Of a stretch of DNA of 64,000 nt, positions 43,321 through 52,075 are shown in pieces. Every line of letters starts with the position of its first letter. Positions within the stretch are counted from its first letter, which is position 1. Under the pieces are notes generated by a model, which was not told the origin of the DNA, searched no databases, and was given only the letters and a program-made list of their open reading frames with translations. Source of the stretch: Symbiodinium sp. CCMP2592 (lineage: Eukaryota > Sar > Dinophyceae > Suessiales > Symbiodiniaceae). A program made the translations under genes and the position numbers. The stretch spans positions 476,968 to 540,967 of the forward strand of contig CAJNDT010005813.1 in the NCBI GenBank assembly GCA_905221615.1. The letters run 5' to 3'.

Positions 43321-46300
43321 ATGACAAGCTCGGCGCTGGCAGCAGTGGTGGAGTTGTCTGATGACGATATTGCAGGACCCACTTCAAGAGATAGGGCTGT
43401 CCATTCAGAAGGCAGGAGGCATGATGCTTCATGTGTTTCGTTGGCAGCAGTGGCGGAATTGTCTGGTGCTGATGTTGATGACACTGGGCCCAGTTCACGA
43501 GACAAGCCAATGCTGCCGGTGGCTGAAGGCACATCATCCGGCAAACGGAAGCGTCCAGCGGCGAATTATCACGCCGTTCGCAGGCAGGTGCTTTCTCTGA
43601 TGAACAAGAGATGCTACTGCTCAAGGAAAAACAAGACTCGGTCTTCCTGCTTGGAGCAGTTCCGGGGGCAAGCGGACGCATTGGTTGAGTTGCAGCTGCG
43701 CTTACGTGCTCTCGGCAAGCACGACATGGACAAGGAGGCCATTCAAATTTAATTTCATATTCATTCCCCAGCTAGCAGGACCGTGACTCTGACTCCGCGT
43801 GTCTTGCTGCAAGCTTTTTAATTGCAACAGGGTTGATTTGGAATGTGCTGCTGCACGGCATTCGACGTTATTATTGTGCCTTGTCCCTGTCCTGTGAATA
43901 GTAACAGTGCAGTTGCTGAATAGGCTTTTTTCCTTCCTGAACGGGTCCGACCGAGTCCGTGATAATGCTCGTTGTGCAGGTCGTGAATATGATCACTTCC
44001 TGCCGCAAGAGAAACACCACGGAGGACCGCACCACATTCAGCCAGTCCATCCTGGACACTCCTGTATGCCAGGATGCTTTCGGGCGACTGCTGTTTATCG
44101 GAAAGGAACGAATGCAGAAACTTTGGAAAGCTGTGAGATCGGGCGTCCCTCCACCCAGGGATGGACGCTTCTTGAAGCAAACTCGTCAGTACCGGAAGAT
44201 GCAAGGATCCACGGAGAAACAGCAGGCGGTGGTCGAGTTCTTGACGGAAATGCATGCCACTGTGGCTGAGTACATGCCCGAGGCAAACCGTGCCCGGGAC
44301 ACCGCCAGCCCGGTTCCCAAGACGACTGAGTCTCAGAATGGCAATGACACTGTGCCAATTGGTCTGCGTTTTCGAAAAAGGACAGGCAAGCGTCCTCGGA
44401 AATCCGTGTCTATGAATTTTGGCAAGGACACGACAGCATTGAAAATGCTGCCACCTGGCACATTCACAGGATACTTGGCTCTGCTCAACGCCCGCAGAGA
44501 AGGCAAAGACAAGATCAGCCTGAAGATGTTCAACGAAGCAGCTTGGCAGTGGACTGACAGGCAATCCGCTTTAAATCACTACTATGCATTAGTTACGTCA
44601 TCCTGAATCATAGTCTAACTTAGCCTTATGACCACGGCACACCTGCACCTTCAACTCATGTTGGAGTTTATCCTTTGTCATAGGTTTGGGCCGAGTCCTT
44701 TGGCACCCGCCTGGCCATCCGACCTGTCAGCCGACACGCGCTTTGCTCTGTGTGTCTACGGCACAAGCTCATCATTCGAAAATGTGGTGCAGACGAGGTG
44801 GCGAGGGACATCCAATGCCGTCAGTACGAGCAGCACTTGAAACTGCAGTACAAGGACCGTACTTGCTACTGGGAAAAGAGGGGCCTCGCCAGGCTGAGAT
44901 CCTTGCAAGGCAATGGACTGTATCCATTGAGCCTCATAATGGACGGTGCAGACCACAGCAAGTTCGCCTGCCCAAGATCAGGAGTCTTCTCCGGAAAAGA
45001 CTTCTCCTCTTTGCACCGACCGACCATGGACCTGGTTGGATGTCTGCTGCACGGGCAGTCAGCCTGCCTGGCGTTGAGCCACCCGCGCCTGGCGAAGGAT
45101 TCGTCCTACTCGACGGAGCTCCTCTATCACATGCTCCACCGCGTTTCCAGCCGCGTGGATCTTCGTCAAGCTGAGCTCTTCCTTCAAGCTGATAACACGA
45201 CTCGCGAAGTGAAGAACAATACTCTTCTGAGAGCAATCAGCTTGCTTGTGGCATGCCATCGGCTGGCACGGGGGCAGCTCAGCTGCCTTATGTCTGGTCA
45301 CAGTCACGAGGACATCGACCAGCTGTTCGCATCAATGAACACATTCATCGAGCGACACAGCGACATCCCCACGCCGTCAGCCTTCAAGGAAGTCTTGGGG
45401 GAGTTTTTTTGGCCGCAGCAAGCTGGAGAGTAGGCTGAGAGGTTCGGAGCCTCGCTCTTGTCTCGGCCGAAATCCACGGATTGATTCTGACACGCGCTGC
45501 CTGCCATGTGTGCTAGCCAGCAAGTAGGCTGAGAGGTTCAGAGCCTCGCTCTTGGTCTCGGCCGAATTTGCTGGCTAGCAAGACTCATTGGAAACTAGGC
45601 AGAGAGGATCAGAGCCTCGCTCTTGTCTCTGTTCAGGTTCCTGCGCCCGGAGACTTGCCGGCCGAACGAGCCAGACCGAGAGGTGTTTGAAGTTCACTCT
45701 GTCCGAGATTGGCTCCCTGTGTGCACTGAATCAGTTCTTATTTACTTGTTAATTTCAAGTCTATTTGTGAATGCCAATGCTTTAATGTTTTTGCCAAAGA
45801 TCTGCGTAGATTTGAATTCATGGTCCTACGGTAACATTTCGTGCTCCACTTGAACTGACGTTCGTGCAAAGGAAAATGAAACTGCAGCTAGCTTGCTGCT
45901 ACAGTCACCTCGGTGGAATAGCTGGGCCCGGCGCACCACACGTGTTCGCATTTGATCGCATTGGCACGCTGCGTTTTTTGGACCGCAGCAAGATGTGAAG
46001 TGTTCTTGGTGACGGGACCAGACACAAACATTGTTCAAAGCAGCATTAAATTATCATTGGTCTGACTGAGGCATTGATCGTGCCGACGTGGACTGCCGCT
46101 ACTGGAACAAATTGGGATATGGAACGAAGATCCCGCACCACGATTCTGATGTGGTTCTCAGGTGGGATTCAGGGAGGGGAGCCTGCTCGGCTGTCATTGC
46201 CAGTTGGAAGTAGAAGTGGACATTGAGTGCCCGTCGTGATGTTGCCTGCAGGACCAAGCAGAACATGTCGGACGAGCGTTGGGGCAGACCAATCCTGCAT

Positions 46301-46434
46301 TTGCCGTATGCGGTGGCTCAAGTGGCAGCTGCTGAAGGAGCACCTAGAGGCCAGGCTACTGAGGTTCTGTTAGAAGTTGAACTGCAAGTCCAGCTTTGTC
46401 TTTCTCCCCGCATGTCATCCCCAATTTAAGTTGA
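43321..46434 (+). CDS. DUF7869-like (transposase-like, RNase H-fold candidate) protein, seven-exon model
   Basis: Exon 1 (43321-43737) and exon 2 (43980-44560) carry the N-terminal region (YHAVRRQVLSLMNKRCYCS; ILDTPVCQDAFGRLLFIG). A 170-bp GC-AG intron precedes exon 3 (44731-45429), with HALCSVCLRHKLIIRKCG and the core signatures LIMDGADHSKF (Asp at 44942), LFLQADNTTREVKNN (Asp at 45191) and GHSHEDIDQLF, typical of DUF7869-type proteins as I recall them. Intron 45430-45636 is GT-AG and consists of three hairpin elements. Exon 4 (45637-45720) reads FLRPETCRPNEPDREVFEV then VRDW; exon 5 (45905 to about 45990) GGIAGPGAPHVF; exon 6 (about 46080-46161) ends DSDVVLR; exon 7 (46252-46434) starts TKQNMSDERWGRP. 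The boundary between exons 5 and 6 and the true start are uncertain. The gene lies inside an intron of the methyltransferase, same strand. Confidence 0.65.
45430..45636 (+). repeat. Intron built of three hairpin elements
   Basis: Copies at about 45430-45477, 45523-45567 and 45594-45636. The intron starts with GTAGGCTGAGAGG of the first copy and ends TCTCTGTTCAG at the right arm of the third. The third stem is GGCAGAGA with TCTCTGTT, again base-paired through changes. The second copy has an extended stem: GCTAGCCAGCAA to its left and TTGCTGGCTAGC to its right. Confidence 0.85.
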
Positions 46435-46589
46435 GCGCGGCAGTTCTTTGCAGCGACCGGGCCAACGACGAGAAAAGCAACCAGAACTGGCTGAAGATGG
46501 CATCAATTCTGCGTTTCTCAGCTGCGTTCACACACGGACCAACTCATCATGAATGAGAGCGACCGCAGCCAGGCAGCGAGCCCTACCAT

Positions 46590-46778
46590 ATGACGGATGC
46601 TGCGGGATTTCTCACCAACCTTGCCGAAAGGACGGACGTTCGGTCCCCGCCACTGCCAGTGAGCCAGGCTCTTGCAACCCCTGGGCCGTCTGTGGGTCGT
46701 GGCCCTGCTGGACGGCCGCCCACGCCGGAGGTCGTTTTCCGCCCCGTGCCCGGGCTCTATGCCACGCTTTCTTTTTGA
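46590..46778 (+). CDS. Possible exon, unknown product
   Basis: An ATG-started frame of 62 codons (AGFLTNLAERTDVRSP, then a Pro-rich tail). It may be a later exon of the DUF7869-like gene or unrelated. No domain is seen. Confidence 0.2.
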   Translation: MTDAAGFLTNLAERTDVRSPPLPVSQALATPGPSVGRGPAGRPPTPEVVFRPVPGLYATLSF

Positions 46779-46824
46779 AGCAGTAAATACTAACCATCCA
46801 ATGTCAATGTGAGATTGGCTACGC

Positions 46825-47010
46825 ATGAATGCATCCTCAGCTCAGGATCCAAACATACTTCTTTTGCGGCAGGAGTTACCCAACAAAAAGCATTTGCAGA
46901 GATATCGGCAAAGTTCGGCCAAACAGAGTATGTATGCAGCAGCCGCAAAGATGTGGGCGGCGGGTGTCCCATGGCCTCAGGCACTTTCAAAGTTTCACAT
47001 TGTCTTGTGA
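46825..47010 (+). CDS. Small hypothetical protein or exon (AxxMWxxGVPWPQAL motif)
   Basis: A 61-codon frame from ATG at 46825. The stretch SMYAAAAKMWAAGVPWPQAL resembles a helical motif I associate with recurrent dinoflagellate hypothetical proteins (recall only). It is complete as a short ORF, but an exon of a larger gene is equally possible. It lies inside the large methyltransferase intron. Confidence 0.35.
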   Translation: MNASSAQDPNILLLRQELPNKKHLQRYRQSSAKQSMYAAAAKMWAAGVPWPQALSKFHIVL

Positions 47011-47171
47011 GAATGACAGGGTATTGCAGCAATTTGAAATAAACTTACGGTGTGATGTGTGTAACATGGCATGATTAAGCATGACATACATCATTCATTG
47101 TGCAGGCTTTGCACATCATGAAGGAGGCCTTCGCGGCTGTGGACTGTTGACGGGGAGCCAGAATTTTGGAG

Positions 47172-47357
47172 AGTAGCCTGAGAGGATCGGAGCCTCGCTC
47201 TTGTCTCGGCCGAAACAGGAGATTCTGATTCTGCGCGAAAGCAGGCGGAGAGGATTGGAGCCTCGCTTTTGTTTCGGCCGAAATCCATGGAATCTGGCGC
47301 GAAAGTAGGCTGAGAGGTTCAGAGCCTCGCTCTTGTCTCAGCCGAAATCCAAGGAAG
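47172..47357 (+). repeat. Hairpin-element cluster 4 (three copies)
   Basis: Copies start near 47174, 47240 and 47306. The third has a compensated GGCTGAGA/TCTCAGCC stem. The second has TTTCGGCC in place of TCTCGGCC. Confidence 0.9.
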
Positions 47358-47478
47358 CAGAATCTTTGTCCACGCAAGAACAACAAGTTTGTCTCCATGC
47401 TCTGGCTTTGGGCAGCTCCATGCCGATGAATGAACTCAAAATAATTCAACATATGATTGTTACCTGGTTTTATTTTTC

Positions 47479-47489
47479 TTTGGCTCAAG
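47479..47489 (+). other. Possible relict spliced-leader 3' end
   Basis: TTTGGCTCAAG matches the 3' end of the dinoflagellate spliced leader (known ending TTTTGGCTCAAG) and sits 46 bp before the ATG of the 47535 frame. Only 11 bases match, so chance is possible. Confidence 0.3.
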
Positions 47490-47534
47490 ATGCACTTTGA
47501 CAAGTTGATCCTTATTATATAGGCCCAAGCCTGC

Positions 47535-48032
47535 ATGGCGGCTGTTAGCATCCTCCCGCTAGCAAGGCACTGTCCTTTGAGCATGGCTCACAAGCCAGGC
47601 CTGCTGGGGAAATCGTCGAGCAAGTTCAACAAGATGACACGTGCCTGGCGCGAGGTGCCAGCAGCCTCGGGGTACAATAAGATCAATGTCAAGCCAACTA
47701 CTACGTCAAGCCATCCACCTCAGCTCCAAGGTGGGAAAAAAGAGATGGCTTCGCCAGGGGTCAGCGAGAAGCACATCCCTTTCACAGGGGTCACCCAGAA
47801 TCAGATCCGGAAGCGCAGCAAAGCCTGCCAAGATCTCCTTCAGCAGACACGGGAAGAGGTGGAATGCCTTGACCTAAAGCCGGTGGTCCGTTGCGAGCTC
47901 ATTGAGCTGGCTGAAAGTTATTTGCCTGACCCGGCTAGTAATGTTCCCAAGGTGCTTTGGGAGGATAATTTCTACTGTGCCAAGGAACGGATCCGAAGGC
48001 TCAGGGAGAGCCAGGTCTGGAGCGTAGGCTGA
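47535..48032 (+). CDS. Hypothetical protein; frame ends in a hairpin element
   Basis: A 165-residue frame from ATG at 47535. Its Lys/Ser-rich N-terminal half (KSSSKFNKMTRAWREVP) is followed by a helical C-terminal half (QIRKRSKACQDLLQQTREEV, then LKPVVRCELIELAESYL). The family is not recognised. The frame runs into a hairpin element (GTAGGCTGAG at 48022) and stops at its TGA (48030-48032). By analogy with the 45430 intron, the coding exon probably ends near 48021 and continues elsewhere. A possible relict spliced leader lies just upstream, which would fit a retroposed transcript. It is located within the large methyltransferase intron. Confidence 0.5.
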   Translation: MAAVSILPLARHCPLSMAHKPGLLGKSSSKFNKMTRAWREVPAASGYNKINVKPTTTSSHPPQLQGGKKEMASPGVSEKHIPFTGVTQNQIRKRSKACQDLLQQTREEVECLDLKPVVRCELIELAESYLPDPASNVPKVLWEDNFYCAKERIRRLRESQVWSVG

Positions 48033-48070
48033 GAGGTTCGGAGCCTCGCTCTTGTCTCGGCCGAAATCCA
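48022..48070 (+). repeat. Hairpin element at the end of the 47535 frame
   Basis: GTAGGCTGAGAGGTTCGG, then CTCTTGTCTCGGCC and GAAATCCACGGATTGATAC. The same 3' flank (CCACGGATTGAT) follows the copy at 45430, so flank and hairpin are copied together. Confidence 0.9.
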
Positions 48071-48213
48071 CGGATTGATACTGAGACGCGCAGCTTGCCC
48101 TGTTTGCTAGCCAGAGTGACATGCGATGGAAGCGTGCACGAAAAAAGATATGAAGTTATTAAGAGTTCAAATGAACCTCACATGGACTTGCTGCTGTTCC
48201 CGTGTGGGCTCAG

Positions 48214-48899
48214 GTTGTTCTTCTGCGTGCTCGAGAACGTCGGTAATCTTCGTTGCGGCAAGCTCCGGCATGTGATGGAATATGTGACTCATGACAGGGT
48301 TTCTGCCCGTGGTTTCGGTTCCCATATTATTTATTATTATGCGAGGCTAAGCATGAGGAAAAACGTCGTCAGAGTCAGTCCCTGGCAGGAGTGTGCAAAA
48401 CGAGACCTTTCGCTGCGCTGGGCAACAGTGACTGGGAAAATGGTGGGTGTCAGTGTATCTCGGTCGCAATTAATTTGTCGTTTTATGTCTAGACTCGGAC
48501 GCAGTTTGCAGCATGAATGTTCAGGTCTGGCGTGAAAGAGTTTTTCTGCTGTGCTGCAAGCGTGGCAGAGAGCAAGAGTTGTTCCAGGTGCATGCTGCAG
48601 TCGACATTGATTTCTTATTATTTCTCATTGCTTAGCAGGTAATGTATGGTAACCGTGCTGCAAAGTTTCATTGACTGACCGCCTGTCTCGATCAGTTTTA
48701 CGACTTCCTCGATTGCGACACCACGCACCAAAGGGCAGCTAAGCCGTGGAACACCAAAGGAAAAATACCACTGCACCGCTGGATGCAGAAGAAATGCAGC
48801 GCAGAAGATCTGTTGCGACTGCGAGCTTGTGGCAACATCGTCATACCTCGTTGTGGCGAGCTAGCGCTGAATGCCCTGGGGCACAGCTATGTCCTTTGA
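48214..48899 (+). CDS. C5-cytosine DNA methyltransferase, C-terminal exons (motifs VI-X)
   Basis: Exon 48214-48298 reads LFFCVLENVGNL and LRHVMEYVTHDR, where ENV is motif VI. A 90-bp GT-AG intron leads to 48389-48448 (ECAKRDLSLRWATVTGKMVG). A 76-bp GT-AG intron leads to 48525-48587 (VWRERVFLLCCKRGREQ, motif VIII). A 108-bp GT-AG intron leads to the last exon 48696-48899 (KPWNTKGKIPLHRWM, then GNIVIPRCGELALNALG, motif X), stop TGA 48897-48899. Frames are consistent through all junctions. Joined to 42347-42831, the model gives 242 residues with motifs I, IV, VI, VIII and X in order. The join at the 5.4-kb gap keeps phase (AG plus G), but its donor side (CAGTCC) is not a normal splice site. Confidence 0.75.
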
Positions 48900-49049
48900 G
48901 CTCATTGTGGCATGATGCTCCTTTCCCAGGCAGGCCGGGGCTTTACAGATACTCTGCAAAGAGACACTCGACAGCGAAGCTGAATGTGCTTTAGATCTTG
49001 AAATAAGAGTGAGTGCTACCTAGCTCTGGAAAAATATGAGTCTCAACGC
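48900..49049. other. Short spacer
   Basis: Nothing recognised between the methyltransferase stop and the minisatellite. Confidence 0.4.
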
Positions 49050-50960
49050 TATATTTTGTGACACAGGAGCTATGTTTTGTGACTCAGGAGCTATTTTTTG
49101 TGACACAGGAGCTAAATTTTGTGACACAGGAGCTATGTTTTGTGACACAGGAGCTATGTTTTGTGACACAGGAGCTATATTTTGTGACACAGGGCTATGT
49201 TTTGTGACACAGGGCTATGTTTTGTGACACAGGAGCTTATTTTGTGACACGGACGGACTCCTCACGTCACAAAATCGCAGGCCAAGCCGGGGCCAAGGAG
49301 GTGAGAAGACCTATAAATTGTGACACAGGAACTATATTTTGTGACACAGGAGCTATGTTTTGTGACACAGGAGCTATGTTTTGTGACACGGGACCTATAT
49401 TTTGTGACACAGGGCTATGTTTTGTGACACAGGAGCTTATTTTGTGACACAGACGGACTCCTCGCGTCACAAAATCGCAGGCCAGGCCGGGGCCAGGGCA
49501 GAGGGTCAGGGCCAGGGCCAGGAGCAATATTTTGTGACACAGGAGATATGTTTTGTGACACAGGACTATGTTTTGTGACACAGGGCTATGTTTTGTGACA
49601 CAGGAGCTTATTTTGTGACACGGACGGACTCCTCACGTCACAAAATATTGCACGCCAGGCCGGGGTCAGGAGGTCCTAGGAGCTATGTTTTGTGACACGG
49701 ACGGACTCGTCCCGTCACAAAATCGCAGGCCGGGGTCTGGAGGTTGCCGGTCGGCCCAGCTCAATCCGCATGCTTCGTTTTGATATGTGTGTTGTTTATA
49801 CGGAGGGGGGCCCGGCATCACGAAAAGCATGCTTCCAGCATGGCCAAACCCAAGAACGGGGGGGTCAGCGCCCCGTTCTTGAGTTTGGCCATGCTGGAAG
49901 CATGCTTTTCGTGATGCCGGACCCCCCTCCGTATAAACAACACACATATCAAAACGAAGCATGCGGATTGAGACACAGACAGGCTTCGCAAACTGCTCCC
50001 GCTGAGCTGGGCCGACCGGCAACCTCCAGACCCCGGCCTGCGATTTTGTGACGGGACGAGTCCGTCCGTGTCACAAAACATAGCTCCTAGGACCTCCTGA
50101 CCCCGGCCTGGCGTGCAATATTTTGTGACGTGAGGAGTCCGTCCGTGTCACAAAATAAGCTCCTGTGTCACAAAACATAGCCCTGTGTCACAAAACATAG
50201 TTCCTGTGTCACAAAACATATCTCCTGTGTCACAAAATATAGCTCCTATGACCTCCTGACCCCGGCTTGGCCTGCGATTTTGTGACGTGAGGAGTCCGTC
50301 CGTGTCACAAAATAAGCTCCTGTGTCACAAAACATAGCCCTGTGTCACAAAATATAGCTCCTGTGTCACAAAATATAGCTCCTGTGTCACAAAATATAGC
50401 TCCTATGACCTCCTGACCCCGGCTTGGCCTGCGATTTTGTGACGTGAGGAGTCCGTCCGTGTCACAAAATAAGCTCCTGTGTCACAAAACCTAGCCCTGT
50501 GTCACAAAATATAGCTCCTGTGTCACAAAATATAGCTCCTGTGTCACAAAACATAGCTCCTATGACCTCCTGACCCCGGCTTGGCCTGCGATTTTGTGAC
50601 GTGAGGAGTCCGTCCGTGTCACAAAATAAGCTCCTGTGTCACAAAACCTAGCCCTGTGTCACAAAATATAGCTCCTGTGTCACAAAATATAGCTCCTGTG
50701 TCACAAAACATAGCTCCTGTGTCACAAAACATAGCTCCTGTGTCACAAAATAAGCTCCTGTGTCACAAAACATAGCCCTGTGTCACAAAATAAGCTCCTG
50801 TGTCACAAAACATAGCCCTCACAGAAAACAAGCTCCTGTGTCAGATAAATATAGCTCCCGTGTCACAAAATATACTTCCTGTGTGACAATATATAGTCAT
50901 AGCTCTTATGTCACTGTATCATAGCTCCTGCATCACCAATCAAATAGTCTTAGCTCCAGT
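49050..50960. repeat. 21-bp GTGACACAGGAGCTA minisatellite, both orientations
   Basis: Left half (49050-49690): units of TATTTTGTGACACAGGAGC. Right half (50050-50960): the same unit reversed (GCTCCTGTGTCACAAAATA). Longer spacers containing GACGGACTCCTCACGTCAC and GGCCGGGGTC recur in both halves, giving a higher-order pattern. The short frames it creates encode repetitive CDTGAMF peptides and are not genes. Confidence 0.95.
49525..50240. repeat. Large near-perfect palindrome (foldback), axis near 49866
   Basis: Left arm GGCCAAAC (49842-49849) pairs with GTTTGGCC (49883-49890); the innermost stem is AAGAACGGGG/CCCCGTTCTT with a loop of about 10 bases. The arms pair outward through CATGCTTTTCGTGATGCCGG, the CATATCAAAACGAAGCATGC stretch and the minisatellite. 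The right arm has about 31 extra bases near 49975-50008, and there are single-base differences. Confidence 0.9.
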
Positions 50961-50999
50961 GTCACAAAGCTCCCCGCTTTGCAGAGGCTGACTTCTGCA

Positions 51000-51645
51000 A
51001 GAGGTATGCTACAGCGTGTTTTGCAGTGGTTCCCAACAAACATGACAGGTTCTTCATGAATTTGTCAAGGGTGGAGGCCTGAGGGTGAAGGCGACCGAAA
51101 ATCGAAAATAATTGAGGTGCGGCATGGACATTTAGGACCATTGCTTGCGAGGGGAAGGTATTAGTGTGAGCCGCAGGCAATGTGTATCCAGTATTTCCGG
51201 TTGTGCCATACAGGGGCCGCCCACGTCACAAAATACAGCGCCCGCGCTTCGGAGCGAACTCGGCAATTTTGCAAAGCTTCCGGCGTTCGAAACTGAGGGG
51301 ACTGAAAATAAAAATAATTGAGGTGCGGCATGGACATTTAGGACCATTGCTTGCGTGGGGAAGGGATTAGCGTGAGCCGCAGGCAATGTGTATCCAGTAT
51401 TTCCGGTTGTGCCATACAGGGGCCTCCCACGTCACAAAATACAGCGCCCGCGCTTCGGAGCGAACTCGGCAATTTTGCAAAGCTTCCGGCGTTCGAAACT
51501 GAGGGGACTGAAAATAGAAAATAATTGAGGTGCGGCATGGACATTTAGGACCATTGCTTGCGTGGGGAAGGGATTAGCGTGAGCCGCAGGCAATGTGTAT
51601 CCAGTATTTCCGGTTGTGCCATACAGGGGCCGCCCGCGTCACAAA
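51000..51645 (+). repeat. ~206-bp tandem repeat, about three units
   Basis: GAGGTGCGGCATGGACATTT occurs at 51114, 51320 and 51527. Each unit includes GCAGGCAATGTGTATCCAGT, a CACGTCACAAAATACAGCG segment and CGGCGTTCGAAACTGAGG. The first unit is diverged in its left part. Confidence 0.9.
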
Positions 51646-51684
51646 AACAGCGCCGGGGGATTGACACGACAGGTCGAGGTCTAA

Positions 51685-51689
51685 GTTAG
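51685..51689. repeat. Target-site duplication GTTAG (left)
   Basis: GTTAG immediately before the 5' LTR matches GTTAG at 60252-60256 immediately after the 3' LTR. Confidence 0.9.
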
Positions 51690-51869
51690 TGCAAAACTTT
51701 GCACACCTTGTATATGTACTCGTACAGTATGTACACGTATTTTCCATTTGTTTTCCTGGCCGGTATTTACATGTGCATTTGTTTTACTTGAAGAGCTCCC
51801 TAATTCGTTTGAGCCCAATGTGCTGACTTCGCTACTCCGCAGGCGCTTGTGTTTGAGTGAAAATTAGCA
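51690..51869 (+). repeat. 5' LTR (180 bp)
   Basis: Starts TGCAAAACTTTGCACACC, ends GAGTGAAAATTAGCA. Identical to 60072-60251 by eye. It contains TATATGTACTCGTACAGTAT, which could host transcription signals. Confidence 0.95.
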
Positions 51870-51881
51870 TGGTAGCGGAGC
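51870..51881 (+). other. Primer-binding site (initiator tRNA-Met-like)
   Basis: TGGTAGCGGAGC directly follows the LTR. It matches the common Copia site TGGTATCAGAGC (complement of the initiator tRNA-Met 3' end) at 10 of 12 positions. Confidence 0.75.
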
Positions 51882-52075
51882 GCTTACCGGTTCATTCCTT
51901 TGGGTCTGGCCGACAAGCGTCTCCTGGGAGCCGAAACCTCACTCCCTTGCTACACGTAGCACAACGAGCAACATACACGTGCAGCCTTCGGGGTTCTTTG
52001 GAAGGGCCCAGGCTTTTCAAACTTGGAGTTTGTTTCTTCGGTGAAAGTAGCGCCTCTCGTCCTTAGCTTGCAGTG

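Noticed and set aside
49036..49447. Frames of CDTGAMF-type peptides
   Set aside because: They are translations of the 21-bp minisatellite.
49050..50960. CRISPR-like array (regular short repeats)
   Set aside because: Units are adjacent copies of one sequence without unique spacers, and the host is eukaryotic. It is a minisatellite.
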